Shown here: positions 1 to 8,580 of the stretch, piece after piece
How positions within the stretch are numbered: the stretch's first letter is position 1
How the letters are laid out: every line of letters starts with the position of its first letter
Source: an uncultured Clostridia bacterium
GTDB taxonomy: Bacteria; Bacillota; Clostridia; Lachnospirales; Anaerotignaceae
NCBI GenBank assembly: GCA_944384265.1
Contig: CALWSR010000031.1
Span: forward strand, 1 to 38,192
Direction: 5' to 3'
DNA length: 38,192 nucleotides
Program-made: the position numbers and the translations under genes
The notes under the pieces: generated by a model
What the model was told of the DNA's origin: nothing
The model's database searches: none
Seen by the model: the letters and a program-made list of their open reading frames with translations, nothing else

Positions 1-104
1 ATGAAAACCCTTTTAAGGGTAGCAGATAATCATACCGTCAGGGCTTGAACGAAGTGAAAGCCAGCGTCATTTAGGCGTGGTTGTATATGACTGCAAGAGT
101 AGGG
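1..104 (+). other. Structured, gene-free left edge (possible 3' end of a mobile-element RNA)
   Basis: Three hairpins follow each other closely. ACCCT/AGGGT is at about 9-22, GGCTT/AAGCC at about 41-61, and GTCAT/ATGAC at about 67-91. A frame open from base 1 reads 15 codons and stops at 46-48, so a gene tail entering from the left is possible but too short to identify. Serial compact hairpins overlapping a gene end would fit the right end and guide RNA of an IS605/IS1341-type element. That is inference only; no TnpB motif is visible in the window. Confidence 0.25.
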
Positions 105-109
105 AAAAA

Positions 110-241
110 GGCTGTGGCAAAATGAAATTGCAGCAGCTTGCACAAAGAAGGTTCACAAATAATAAAAAACGGCTGTTTTTTTAAGTGGAATTCTCTCAAA
201 AACACAACTGGTTTTGAAAAGGGCTATTTTGCAACAGCCCC
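110..241. repeat. MITE-like inverted-repeat element, copy 1
   Basis: The left end GGCTGTGGCAAAAT is the imperfect inverted complement of the right end ATTTTGCAACAGCCCC. The interior carries the block GCAGCAGCTTGCACAAAGAA and a later GTGGAATT. Both blocks and both ends recur in the same order at 21264-21397. It encodes no protein. Its length, terminal inverted repeats and dispersed copies fit a non-autonomous miniature transposable element or an intergenic repeat family. The mobilising enzyme is not in the window. Confidence 0.7.
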
Positions 242-1047
242 TTTCATACACAGTCATAATCCATTTCCGGCGAGGAAAACAGTGGATTTCAAGGCATTTT
301 TGCCCATGGAGTAATATACTTCTGTTCGCTGGTCAAAAGCTTGGATGAAATGAGCTTTTGACCAAGAAGGGAATTTGTTGACACGCCTGTTAGGGTGGCC
401 TTAGTTGGGAATAGGATATTTACAGCAATTATAAAAGAGCAGTTTTTAAACAGATTGATAAAGCTTTCTTTGTGAAGCCAAAATGAAAAAAGGGGATATC
501 CATGTGTGTTATAAAACCGTCAAACCATAAATAAGCTTTTTGTATCAAAATCAAGATATTGTTTGCAAAAATAAATGCTGTTTTGGCAAATCCCAGAAAA
601 AAAGTGCTTATGCTCATATAAATCAAGCAGCAATCTTTTTTCATCACAAATTTATCAGTAAAGAGATGCTTTGAATATAGTACAGACTGTAAATAAATTT
701 CTTTTTGCAATTTTAAAAACACAATCGGCAGTGAAAATCTGTTTCCTTCCATGAAAATAATATGTTTTTGGTATAGAAAGGCCTGTATAAAACCAAAGTC
801 CTGCCCATTTTCCATACAATAGCATATGTATTTAAAATACATAAAACAGTGTAAAAAACAAAGGTATACTGTCATATAGATGGTCAAACATAAAAAAATG
901 TGCAATGGTGATATATTTTAAAAATATGCTGCACTTTTTGAAACAATTTGAAAACAAACCGTAACATAAAAAAGCTACCATTCCAGAATGTTCTATGGTA
1001 AACTGTTGTTATAGATTTATTAGAAAAAGAAACCAAAAGGGAGGGAC
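242..1047. other. Gene-free AT-rich stretch with a long hairpin
   Basis: No credible gene is seen. One perfect 11-bp stem is present: GGTCAAAAGCT at 331-341 and AGCTTTTGACC at 353-363, with an 11-nt loop and no U-tract after it, so it is not an obvious terminator. Just before the next gene, nested dyads lie at 976-1000: TACCAT/ATGGTA enclosing CATTC/GAATG. These could be an operator of the surface-protein promoter. A possible -10 (TATAGA) lies at about 1011-1016 without a convincing -35. Confidence 0.45.
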
Positions 1048-1053
1048 ATGATA

Positions 1054-3531
1054 ATGAAAAGAAAAGCGGCGGTTTTGCTTACAATTTCTATGGCAGCTAC
1101 TGGTTTTTCCACAGTAAGCTATGGTGCAAGTTTTTCTGACATTAACAATGTGCCATGGGATGGTGCGGTAACATATATCAATCGGGTAGCTGATTTAGAA
1201 TTAATGGTAGGGGATATTGATGCAAAAACCGGCCAAAGTATGTTTCGTGCAAAAGACCATGTGACATACTGTGAAACCACACAGCTGGCCTATGCATTAT
1301 TGAAAAAGACAGGAAAATTGAAAACAACAAGCTCTGATGTTGTAACAAGATGGACACAGGTAATGCAGGGGTATAATATACCGGCATGGGCATATGAGTG
1401 TGTATCCTATGCATTGGAAAACAATATTATTTCTTTGACGGACGCTTCTCGTTTTGTCACCAAAAAAAATGGGGTTATTACAAACAATTATGCCAGCAGA
1501 GAAAGTGTTGCTGTGATATTTGGTAAATTTTTGAGCCATCTTTATGAAATCAATCAAAGTCCTTCTTTGTCATTCCATGACAAGGACAGCATTGCACAAA
1601 CCTCTGTGCCTTATGTAGATTTGCTGGCCAGATTGAACATTATGGTAGGGGACACAGATTCTAATTTTACGCCAAAGGCGGCCATTAACAGAGCAGAAAT
1701 GGCTGTGCTGGTGTCCAAAACATATGATGAGCTGAACAAAAGTACACAAACGCCTCCTGCAACGAATGTGAATACGGAAAACCCTATTTCCGGAACAGTC
1801 ACCTCTTTGGAGCAAAACGGCAGCAATAAATTGCTGGCCATTACCACAGCAAAGGGGGACAAGCAGGGCTTTATTGTAGATGGCACAACACTTGTTTATG
1901 AAGGAAACACCACAAATACCATTGGCATTTCTACACTGGAAATTGGGGATGGTGTGTCCATAGAATACACAGGCTCCAAAGCCGATGTTGTCCGTTTGAC
2001 AAATGACATTTCACCTTCTACCACAGAGGTAAAGGGAAGTATTGAAGATATGTCAGCAAGTAAAGTGGTGTTGATAAAAAATGATGATAAAACAGAAAAT
2101 TTTTATTTTTCATCGGATTTTGACATTACACTGGACAAAAAAGAGGTTTCGCAAAAGGAGCTTTTGGAAGCATTTGATACCTATGCCATGGATGCGGTGC
2201 TTACACTAGACAATAATGGAAATATTATAGGCGTAGAGGCTACCAAGGGAGAGGAAAGCGGCCACACAGGCATTTTGGTCAGCATTTCTGAGGATGAGCT
2301 GAGTGTAAAGGCAACCAAAAACAGCAGCACAAAGGATTATGAATGGGTAAGCAATCCAGATGTTTATTTGGAGGGCAATGACAGTACCATAAGCAAAATC
2401 AGAAGAGAATCAAATGATACTACACTATATGTCAAATATTATTTAGACAGCAGTGACAGAGTGAAAAGGCTTTTGGTATCAGAAGATGAATTTGGAGAAG
2501 CAGACACAAAATCCAGTGTGACAGGCACCATTTATACCATTGATGATACAGAAGTGGAAATACGCAAAAAAAGTAACAATAAAAGGGAAACATTTGAATA
2601 TGCCTCTAAAACAGCATTTTATTTGGATGGGGACAGCTGTGAATACAGAGATATTGAAAAAGCCTTCAACAGAGAAGAAGAAAAGGATGACCCCGGTGAT
2701 TTTTATATCAAGGTGCTTTTAAATGACGATGGAGAGGTAAAGGAGCTGTATGCCTCTTTAAGCAGCAGCAATTTAGAAGGAGAAGAGGAATATACCATCA
2801 TTGACGGAAAAGTACTGCGCATCAATGAAGATGAAATTCGTGTGGAGGAATATGACAAGGACCCGGATAATTATGACATGGCCAGAGATGTGGAGTATTA
2901 TTTGGAGGACGATAACGGCACACTGAAAAGCAGTACCTATTCTAAAGTGGAAAATGCCTATGAAACAGCTTATGATGACAATGATGATTTCTTTGTCACA
3001 CTGTATTTAGATGATGATGACGAAGTGGTGAAGGTGGAGGCCTTTCCAAAGAGAAGCTCCTATGGCAGAGAGGTGACAGGCACCATTACAAAATTAAGTG
3101 AAAGCTCCATTACATTAAAGGACAAAGACAAATATGACATCAATGCAGATGATGTAAAGATATATCTCAATGACAGCAGAGTAAAGGACATTAGAGATTT
3201 GGAGGATTTGGTAAATGACAGAGATGTGATACTCAAAGCAACCATTACCATAAAAAGTGCTGATGTGACAGAAATTGAGGCCTATTATTATGAAGTGGGA
3301 GGAGAGCTGATTTCTGTGGACGGCAAAGTGATGGAAATTGAAACAAGAGATGACAATGTGATAGATGATATTGAAGTAAAAAGAACATCCATTGATGTGA
3401 CAGGAGATTATACCTCCTTCCGTGATATGCAGTATGGCCTGAGAACAGAAAACATTACAGTGACACTGGAATGCAGTGAGGAGGAGGATGACAGAGGCAA
3501 GGTCATTAAAATTACAGCAAAAAATGATTGA
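1054..3531 (+). CDS. S-layer-homology (SLH) domain surface protein with acidic tandem modules
   Basis: This is a secreted cell-surface protein anchored through SLH domains, which in this family bind pyruvylated secondary wall polymers. A signal peptide (MKRK followed by a hydrophobic stretch, ending near SYGA) is followed by three SLH repeats, at about residues 27-72, 90-150 and 170-213. The first and third begin with FSD/FHD and contain the VGD turn. The remaining 600 residues are about seven loosely repeated modules of 70-90 residues with the pattern V-x-G-x-I, a beta-rich core and a final 'LDDDGEV' type turn, increasingly rich in Asp and Glu. They resemble DUF5666-like beta modules, but this is not certain. 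ATG 1054 is chosen over ATG 1048 because it sits 8 nt from the AAGGGAGGG ribosome site. A terminator follows. Ligand and structural role are unknown. Confidence 0.85.
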   Translation: MKRKAAVLLTISMAATGFSTVSYGASFSDINNVPWDGAVTYINRVADLELMVGDIDAKTGQSMFRAKDHVTYCETTQLAYALLKKTGKLKTTSSDVVTRWTQVMQGYNIPAWAYECVSYALENNIISLTDASRFVTKKNGVITNNYASRESVAVIFGKFLSHLYEINQSPSLSFHDKDSIAQTSVPYVDLLARLNIMVGDTDSNFTPKAAINRAEMAVLVSKTYDELNKSTQTPPATNVNTENPISGTVTSLEQNGSNKLLAITTAKGDKQGFIVDGTTLVYEGNTTNTIGISTLEIGDGVSIEYTGSKADVVRLTNDISPSTTEVKGSIEDMSASKVVLIKNDDKTENFYFSSDFDITLDKKEVSQKELLEAFDTYAMDAVLTLDNNGNIIGVEATKGEESGHTGILVSISEDELSVKATKNSSTKDYEWVSNPDVYLEGNDSTISKIRRESNDTTLYVKYYLDSSDRVKRLLVSEDEFGEADTKSSVTGTIYTIDDTEVEIRKKSNNKRETFEYASKTAFYLDGDSCEYRDIEKAFNREEEKDDPGDFYIKVLLNDDGEVKELYASLSSSNLEGEEEYTIIDGKVLRINEDEIRVEEYDKDPDNYDMARDVEYYLEDDNGTLKSSTYSKVENAYETAYDDNDDFFVTLYLDDDDEVVKVEAFPKRSSYGREVTGTITKLSESSITLKDKDKYDINADDVKIYLNDSRVKDIRDLEDLVNDRDVILKATITIKSADVTEIEAYYYEVGGELISVDGKVMEIETRDDNVIDDIEVKRTSIDVTGDYTSFRDMQYGLRTENITVTLECSEEEDDRGKVIKITAKND

Positions 3532-3556
3532 TTTTATGATAAAAATCAGATATGAT

Positions 3557-3587
3557 AAAAAAGCTCTGCTTTGTGCAGGGCTTTTTT
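3557..3587 (+). terminator. Rho-independent terminator after the SLH gene
   Basis: AAAAAGC and CTGC pair with GCAG and GCTTTTTT around a TTTGT loop, followed by a U-run. It ends the SLH transcript. The long frame that opens inside it therefore does not mark the real start of the next gene. Confidence 0.8.
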
Positions 3588-3683
3588 GAAACAAAAATCA
3601 TTTTAGCATTGATAAAACACAAGCAATGGCGGTATAATAAAACAATCAATCTATTTTTTTGGAAGGGAAAGGATGAAAAAAAT

Positions 3684-4556
3684 ATGAGATATGAAGGAAC
3701 GGTATATCGTCCGCCCAGTGAGGCAAGCAGTTTGATTATACAGCTGACAATAGGCTGTGCCAGAAATACCTGTACATTTTGTGCCATGTACAAAGACAAA
3801 AGCTTCCGTATAAGAAATTTAGAGGAAGTTGTGGAAGACTTGGAAATGGCAAGACAATATTACAAAAGAATCAAAGTAAAAAGAATTTTTTTGGCTGATG
3901 GGGATGCACTGATTGTCAAAACAGCTGATTTGCTTTATATTATTGGAAAATGCAAAGAATATTTTCCGGAGGTGGAAAGAATTTCTGTGTATGGTGCACC
4001 AAAGGATATCATCAACAAAACGCCGCAGGAATTGAAACAGCTCAAAGAGGCCGGCTTAGACATGGTATATATGGGGCTGGAATCCGGTGATGACCAAGTG
4101 TTAAAAGAGGTCAAAAAAGGTGTGACAGCCGCAGAAATGATTGAAGCAGGCAAAAAGATACGCTCTGCCGGCATGATACTTTCTATGACAGTGATTTCCG
4201 GATTGGGAGGCAGAAAGCTGATGAGAGAACACGCTCTGAACAGTGCAAGAGTGATTTCTGCCATTAAGCCTGAATTTGTAGGATTTTTGACACTGCTTTT
4301 GGAACCGGGAACACCTATGTATGACCAATATCATGCAGGGGAGCTGGATTTATTAAATCCTGTGGAGGTTTTGGAGGAAACACAGCTTTTTATTGAAAAT
4401 GTAGATGCAGAGGGTACTGTCTTTAGAGCAAACCATGCCTCTAACTATATTCCTTTGGCAGGCACATTAAATGCAGATAAGCCAAAAATATTGGCTCAAA
4501 TAGAGCAGTCTAAAAAACAAAGCAATTACAGACCGGAAAGCTTTCGGGCATTGTAA
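3684..4556 (+). CDS. Radical SAM protein of unknown substrate
   Basis: A 290-residue radical SAM enzyme, predicted to bind a [4Fe-4S] cluster and reductively cleave S-adenosylmethionine. The cluster motif is C-ARNT-C-TF-C near residue 30, so CX4CX2C spacing rather than the textbook CX3CX2C. It is preceded by RPPSEASSLIIQ, a signature I associate with a COG1032-like family of uncharacterised radical SAM proteins. MGLESGDD near residue 130 is the SAM-binding strand typical of Elp3/MiaB-like radical SAM barrels. No B12-binding, TRAM or SPASM domain is visible. The reading frame is open upstream to 3552, but that part overlaps a terminator. ATG 3684 has GGAAAGGA about 10 nt ahead and starts just before the conserved region. 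It is flanked by terminators on both sides, so it is probably monocistronic. The reaction is unknown. Confidence 0.85.
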   Translation: MRYEGTVYRPPSEASSLIIQLTIGCARNTCTFCAMYKDKSFRIRNLEEVVEDLEMARQYYKRIKVKRIFLADGDALIVKTADLLYIIGKCKEYFPEVERISVYGAPKDIINKTPQELKQLKEAGLDMVYMGLESGDDQVLKEVKKGVTAAEMIEAGKKIRSAGMILSMTVISGLGGRKLMREHALNSARVISAIKPEFVGFLTLLLEPGTPMYDQYHAGELDLLNPVEVLEETQLFIENVDAEGTVFRANHASNYIPLAGTLNADKPKILAQIEQSKKQSNYRPESFRAL

Positions 4557-4557
4557 A

Positions 4558-4586
4558 AAAATGTGGGGTTCTTACCCCACATTTTA
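4558..4586 (+). terminator. Rho-independent terminator after the radical SAM gene
   Basis: A perfect 9-bp stem ATGTGGGGT/ACCCCACAT with loop TCTT is extended by AAA/TTT and followed by TTTAT. Confidence 0.85.
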
Positions 4587-4944
4587 TATCATGGGGAGCA
4601 TGGTATGTATGCTGTAAAAAAGCTTTTGTAAAATATAAATTTTGTTTTCCCATTATTGTAATGCTTTATTTTTTCATTTCAAAAATGAAGCACAACGGTA
4701 TGTTGTTTTCAAAAGCACTTTGCAGCATACAAAATTATCATTGCATTGCCGGGTATTTGAATTCATAATAAAAAAGCAGATAAACAATACAAAATGCTTT
4801 TTGGCCGCAATGCTGTGGGAAAAAAGGGGTATGATAAAAGCAAATGGGTTTTAAAAAATGTATGATATTTTGCAGTAAAATGGATGAAAACAAAAAATTT
4901 TAGTATCCATACAAAAGAGTTCTGGTATAAAAGGAGTAGAAAGC
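4587..4944. other. AT-rich intergenic stretch, nothing recognised
   Basis: About 360 bp without a credible gene. A short open frame at 4642-4854 has no ribosome site and AT-run composition. The only functional signal seen is the AAGGAG ribosome site at 4931-4936 for the following gene. Confidence 0.5.
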
Positions 4945-5763
4945 ATGGCATGGCTGGGGTTATTTACGCTTATGATTTTTTATTGGTGCCTTTTTACAGC
5001 GGTGGTGACAGGCAGAAGAAGCTGGGCATGGCTTTGCATATTATGTCTGCCTGTGCTGATTATGGCCGGCGGCTATGAAAAGGGTATGCAAATCAATGGT
5101 TTGATTGTATTGCTGTGTGGGTTTATGTTCGTTGTCTGCCAAAGCAGTCTAAAGGACATATTGCTTTGGAATCAAAAAAAGAGAAGATATCATTGGGTAT
5201 TGCTGGGATTTTTGTGGTTTATCTGTTTTTTATTTTTATTTTACTGTGTGGTGGAGCTGCAAATATCCGGCTATTTATGGGATTTTCAGGGCTGGAATAT
5301 GCAAAGAAGAAATTCCTTTCGCATTACCATTACAACACTGCCCTTTGTATGGCTTTCCTATTATTATGCAGAGATGTTTTATAACAGCATTGACAGACTG
5401 TGGAGAAAAAAAAGCGAATTGATATTGATTGCCTGCAATTTTTTTATATCCAATGCCAGAGGAACAGATAAAGGCATTGATACAGGCTATTTTTTGGATG
5501 GAGTCAACAATGGCGTCAATTATCATTTTCGTATGACAAAAGGCACCTATTTGATGCTGCAAAAGGAAAAAGCATTGCGCTTGCAGGTACAAAAGGGACT
5601 GCTTGGCGGACTGTATGTGCTGGAAAATCCTTGCCCTGAGAATATGAAAAAAACATTGAAAAGGGATAGAAGAGTAGCCAAAATAGGCATTGTATTGTTT
5701 TTTGTACTGTTTATAATGGGTGTGCTGTTTTTTTTCTTTCCTCAGATATTGTTTTTTTGGTAA
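4945..5763 (+). CDS. Integral membrane protein of unknown function
   Basis: A 272-residue protein with about five hydrophobic segments: roughly residues 2-22, 27-43, 50-64, 80-103 and a C-terminal one at 247-270. The region between about 105 and 240 is hydrophilic and probably cytoplasmic. It contains SNARGTDKGIDTGYFLDGVNN, which may be a small folded domain. I do not recognise the family. AAGGAG at 4931-4936 lies 8 nt from the ATG, so the start is well supported. The gene is followed after 20-56 bp by a small gene on the same strand, and the two may be co-transcribed up to the terminator at 6057. Confidence 0.7.
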   Translation: MAWLGLFTLMIFYWCLFTAVVTGRRSWAWLCILCLPVLIMAGGYEKGMQINGLIVLLCGFMFVVCQSSLKDILLWNQKKRRYHWVLLGFLWFICFLFLFYCVVELQISGYLWDFQGWNMQRRNSFRITITTLPFVWLSYYYAEMFYNSIDRLWRKKSELILIACNFFISNARGTDKGIDTGYFLDGVNNGVNYHFRMTKGTYLMLQKEKALRLQVQKGLLGGLYVLENPCPENMKKTLKRDRRVAKIGIVLFFVLFIMGVLFFFFPQILFFW

Positions 5764-5819
5764 GCAAAGGATAGCATGATTATATGGGAAATGGAGATGC
5801 TATTTTTGAGGTGAGTAGG

Positions 5820-5999
5820 ATGCTAAAATGCTTTCAAAATTTTGATACATTGCCGGAACAAATGAAAAAGCAGATTATGGATAACAGCAGAGATATGAAT
5901 CATTTTTATACACTGCCGCTGGAACAAAGACAGGCTGTGCTGGACCGCATTGCCCAGCTGAATACAGAAGAGGAAATACGGCAGTATTTAAAAAAATAA
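5820..5999 (+). CDS. Small hypothetical helical protein
   Basis: A 59-residue soluble protein of unknown function, mostly helical. The sequence has the LPEQMK...LPLEQRQAVLDRI...TEEEI pattern seen in small uncharacterised clostridial proteins, where two helices are separated by a Leu-Pro turn. The frame is open back to ATG 5784, which would give 71 residues. ATG 5820 is preferred because GAGGTG at 5809-5814 lies at a normal distance, while the upstream ATG has only AAAGGA 12 nt away. It sits between the membrane protein and a terminator. Confidence 0.55.
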   Translation: MLKCFQNFDTLPEQMKKQIMDNSRDMNHFYTLPLEQRQAVLDRIAQLNTEEEIRQYLKK

Positions 6000-6056
6000 T
6001 AGTATGCTGTACCATTTTTAACTGCATGATATTGCTGTTATTTTTAAAAGCTTATG

Positions 6057-6084
6057 AAAGAGAGTCTTATGGCTCTCTTTTTTT
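6057..6084 (+). terminator. Rho-independent terminator upstream of ychF
   Basis: AAAGAGAG pairs perfectly with CTCTCTTT across an 8-nt loop, followed by TTTT. Confidence 0.8.
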
Positions 6085-6137
6085 ATAACAGTGCTGTGCC
6101 CAATAAAAAAATTGTTTTATGGCGGGAAAAGGCCGTC

Positions 6138-6166
6138 TTGCATAGCAAAGTGGTTTACTATATAAT
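6138..6166 (+). promoter_or_regulatory. Sigma-A promoter of ychF
   Basis: TTGCAT at 6138-6143, a 17-bp spacer, and a perfect TATAAT at 6161-6166, about 45 bp before the ychF start codon. Confidence 0.75.
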
Positions 6167-6212
6167 AGACAACAGAAAAAAATAGTATGAAACAAAAGAA
6201 AGGAAGAAAAAA

Positions 6213-7310
6213 ATGAAACTGGGAATTGTGGGACTTCCAAATGTTGGAAAAAGTACATTGTTTAATTCTATGACAGTAGGCAAGGCAGAAGCAGCAAATT
6301 ATCCCTTTTGCACCATTGACCCCAATGTGGGTGTTGTGGCAGTGCCTGATGAAAGACTGACAAAATTGACGCAAATGTATCACTCTGAAAAAACGACTCC
6401 TGCTGTCATAGAATTTGTGGATATTGCAGGCCTTGTCAAAGGGGCAAGCAAGGGTGAAGGCTTGGGAAATCAATTTTTATCTCATATCAGAGAGGTAGAT
6501 GCCATTGTACATGTGGTACGTTGTTTTGAAGATACCAATGTGGTACACGTAGATGGCAGCGTTGACCCCATTCGTGACATTGAAACCATTGATGTGGAGC
6601 TGATATTTTCCGATTTAGAAATATTGGAAAGGCGCATTGCAAAAACAACCAAAGCGGCAAAGGCTGATAAAGCACTGCAAAAGGAGCTGGAAATACTGCA
6701 AAAGCTGAAAAACGGCTTGGAAGAGGGAAAATGTGCCAGAGCCATAGAGTTTGATACACCGGAGGAAAAGGCTTTTGTGGAAAGCCTCACACTTTTGACA
6801 CAAAAGCCTGTGCTTTATGCTGCCAATGTGGCAGAGGAGGATTTGGCCGACAACGGAGCAGGAAACGAATTTGTAAACAGAGTGCGTATTTTTGCAGACA
6901 GTGAAGGCTCTGAAGTGTTTGTGCTTTGTGCAAAAATCGAAGAGGAAATTTCTGATTTGGATGAGGCAGACAAAAAGGAATTTTTGATGGACATGGGTGT
7001 GGAAAAAAGCGGTTTGGATAGGCTGATTTCCGCCAGCTACAAGCTTTTGGGGCTCATAAGCTATTTGACGGCAGGGCCGGCAGAAAGCCGTGCATGGACA
7101 ATCAAAAATGGTACAAAGGCTCCCGGCGCCGCAGGAAAAATACACAGTGATTTTGAAAGAGGATTTATACGCGCAGAGGTAGTCAGCTATGAGGATTTGA
7201 TGGAGGCAGGCTCTTATACTGGGGCAAAAGAACAGGGATTGGTACGCTCAGAGGGAAAGGAATATGTGGTAAAAGACGGAGATGTGATATTATTCCGATT
7301 TAACGTCTGA
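6213..7310 (+). CDS. ychF: Redox/translation-associated P-loop ATPase YchF (Obg family)
   Basis: YchF is a universally conserved Obg-family protein that binds ribosomes and, unlike its relatives, prefers ATP. The P-loop GLPNVGKST is at residues 6-14. [16 protein letters not shown] near residue 70 is the G3/switch region. The usual NKxD is replaced by an N-x-x-E type element in YAANVAEED, as is normal for YchF. A C-terminal TGS domain ends in [10 protein letters not shown]. The length of 365 residues is typical, and GAAAGGAAG precedes the ATG. The last codons (CGA TTT AAC GTC TGA) appear to come from the mobile element inserted here. The displaced native tail, coding the same five residues, lies at 15374-15391. 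A terminator inside the element (7346-7377) now ends its transcript. Confidence 0.97.
   Translation: MKLGIVGLPNVGKSTLFNSMTVGKAEAANYPFCTIDPNVGVVAVPDERLTKLTQMYHSEKTTPAVIEFVDIAGLVKGASKGEGLGNQFLSHIREVDAIVHVVRCFEDTNVVHVDGSVDPIRDIETIDVELIFSDLEILERRIAKTTKAAKADKALQKELEILQKLKNGLEEGKCARAIEFDTPEEKAFVESLTLLTQKPVLYAANVAEEDLADNGAGNEFVNRVRIFADSEGSEVFVLCAKIEEEISDLDEADKKEFLMDMGVEKSGLDRLISASYKLLGLISYLTAGPAESRAWTIKNGTKAPGAAGKIHSDFERGFIRAEVVSYEDLMEAGSYTGAKEQGLVRSEGKEYVVKDGDVILFRFNV
7291..7306 (+). other. attL core of the integrated element, within the ychF 3' end
   Basis: TATTCCGATTTAACGT here and TATTCCGCTTTAATGT at 15372-15387 match at 14 of 16 positions. Both are in the frame that encodes FRFNV followed by a stop. 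Insertion by the adjacent tyrosine integrase at this point explains both copies. The exact crossover lies within the shared TATTCCG or TTTAA. Confidence 0.75.
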
Positions 7311-7345
7311 TACAATTTCCTGTCGGTAAAATGTTGTAAACTCTG

Positions 7346-7377
7346 GGAGTTACCGCTTGCGTGCGGTAGCTCCTTTT
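7346..7377 (+). terminator. Element-borne terminator behind ychF
   Basis: GGAGTTACCGC pairs with GCGGTAGCTCC (11 bp, one G-U) around TTGCGT, followed by TTTT. It lies inside the element just after the ychF stop and would end host ychF transcription before it runs antisense into the integrase gene. Confidence 0.75.
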
Positions 7378-7384
7378 GTCGTTT

Positions 7385-7406
7385 AACCCCTACCTTACCC
7401 CTACCC
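7385..7406 (+). other. Candidate integrase arm-type sites, left end
   Basis: There are two direct copies of ACCCCTACC, 11 bp apart, at 7386 and 7397. The same motif is repeated near the right end (15238-15260). Short direct repeats flanking both cores are typical binding sites for the N-terminal arm-binding domain of Tn916-type integrases. The assignment is by position and repetition only. Confidence 0.5.
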
Positions 7407-7417
7407 GATATTTTTGC

Positions 7418-8575
7418 TCAATAATTTATTGCGTTATCCAGTTTCAGTATTTCATTCTGTTTCAAGTCGTCCAATACGTGCGTATAGGTATCGGCTGTTT
7501 CCTTTATGGTCGCATGACCTAAGAACTTCTGCATTACCCGTACATCTACATTGTTTTCTGCCCCTCTGGTGGTGAAGGTATGACGCAAACAATGAGGGTG
7601 AAAGTTGCTGACACCGATTTTCGCACAAATAGAATAGCAGGTGCGCCGCATATTGGTCGGGTCAAGCGGTCTGCCTAATTGTGTACAGAAAACAAGGTCG
7701 TTGTCCTCGTAGGCGGTACTGGCTTTTTCCTTGTTTTTCTCCTGTTGCTCCCAGACATCTGCAAGCACTTTAACCGCTGTCTCATTAAGAGGGATTGTCC
7801 TTTGGCTTGACGGCGTTTTGGGTGTGCCAAATTCTAAGTGCCAATGTTCCTCTGGATTGTCGGGGTCTTTCACCTTGCGAAGTATTCTTTTGATGTGTAA
7901 CTGGTTCTGCTCAAAGTCTATATCCTGCCATTTCAGCCCTAACAACTCCCCAAGCCGCATACCTGTGCAGAGGTCGAAAATATAGACAACTCCCATATAG
8001 GTCACTTTTGCCTGTTCCACAAAGGCGTTCTGTTCTTCCTGTGTTAAGACGGTGATTTGCGGCTTTGCTGTCTTTGGCAGTTTTACCCTGTTCGCAACAT
8101 TTCGGACTATCAATCCATCATCTACCGCCGTTTCTAAGGCGTTGCCTAACAGCTTAAAAACGTCTATCACTGTAGAGGGTGCTAATCCCTTATCGGATAA
8201 GCTGTTGACAAATTTCTGAATGATGTCCTGTCGTAATGCCTTTAGCTTATAGTGTCCGATAGCTGGCTTGATGTGATTTTTTACCTTTACCGTATAATTG
8301 ATGTAGGTGGTAGGCTTTACATACCGCTTTTTGTATTCGAGCATATAATAGTCAAGCCATTCGGCAAGGGTCATTTCTGTAGGATTGGTGATAATGCCCT
8401 TTTGCAGATTATTCAGCAAGTCGGTCATTTTGGCGTTTACTTCCTGTCTGGTCTTTCCGTACAGGGATTTCCGCTGTTGCTTTCCGTCTGCTGAAATGCC
8501 AATCGTTACACGGGCTTCCCATGTGCCGTCTTTTCGCTTGCGGATAGAGCCTTCATTTTGTCCTCGTTTTGCCAT
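7418..8575 (-). CDS. int: Tn916-type site-specific tyrosine integrase
   Basis: A 385-residue tyrosine recombinase that inserts and excises the element. An N-terminal AP2-like arm-binding domain (GSIRKRKDGTWEARVTIG, about residues 9-45) is followed by a core-binding domain (about 65-160) and the catalytic domain. The catalytic set is complete: R207 in TGMRLGE, K253 in the beta-hairpin, H328 and R331 in HCLRH, H354 in LGH and nucleophile Y364 in DTYTH. ATG 8575 is preferred over TTG 8584 because AAGGAGG lies 9 nt ahead of it. The gene starts 5 bp after the repressor stop codon, so the two are co-transcribed. It reads toward the ychF junction. Confidence 0.96.
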   Translation of the reverse strand: MAKRGQNEGSIRKRKDGTWEARVTIGISADGKQQRKSLYGKTRQEVNAKMTDLLNNLQKGIITNPTEMTLAEWLDYYMLEYKKRYVKPTTYINYTVKVKNHIKPAIGHYKLKALRQDIIQKFVNSLSDKGLAPSTVIDVFKLLGNALETAVDDGLIVRNVANRVKLPKTAKPQITVLTQEEQNAFVEQAKVTYMGVVYIFDLCTGMRLGELLGLKWQDIDFEQNQLHIKRILRKVKDPDNPEEHWHLEFGTPKTPSSQRTIPLNETAVKVLADVWEQQEKNKEKASTAYEDNDLVFCTQLGRPLDPTNMRRTCYSICAKIGVSNFHPHCLRHTFTTRGAENNVDVRVMQKFLGHATIKETADTYTHVLDDLKQNEILKLDNAINY

Positions 8576-8580
8576 ATGAA

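Noticed and set aside
429..905. 158-codon open frame on the minus strand
   Set aside because: It has very AT-rich, Phe/Ile-rich composition, no ribosome site, no recognisable domain, and lies in a clearly non-coding stretch.
3552..3683. N-terminal extension of the radical SAM protein
   Set aside because: It runs through the SLH terminator and lacks a ribosome site; the conserved protein begins at 3684.
6615..7145. 176-codon minus-strand open frame inside ychF
   Set aside because: It is an antisense shadow of a strongly conserved gene, with no ribosome site.
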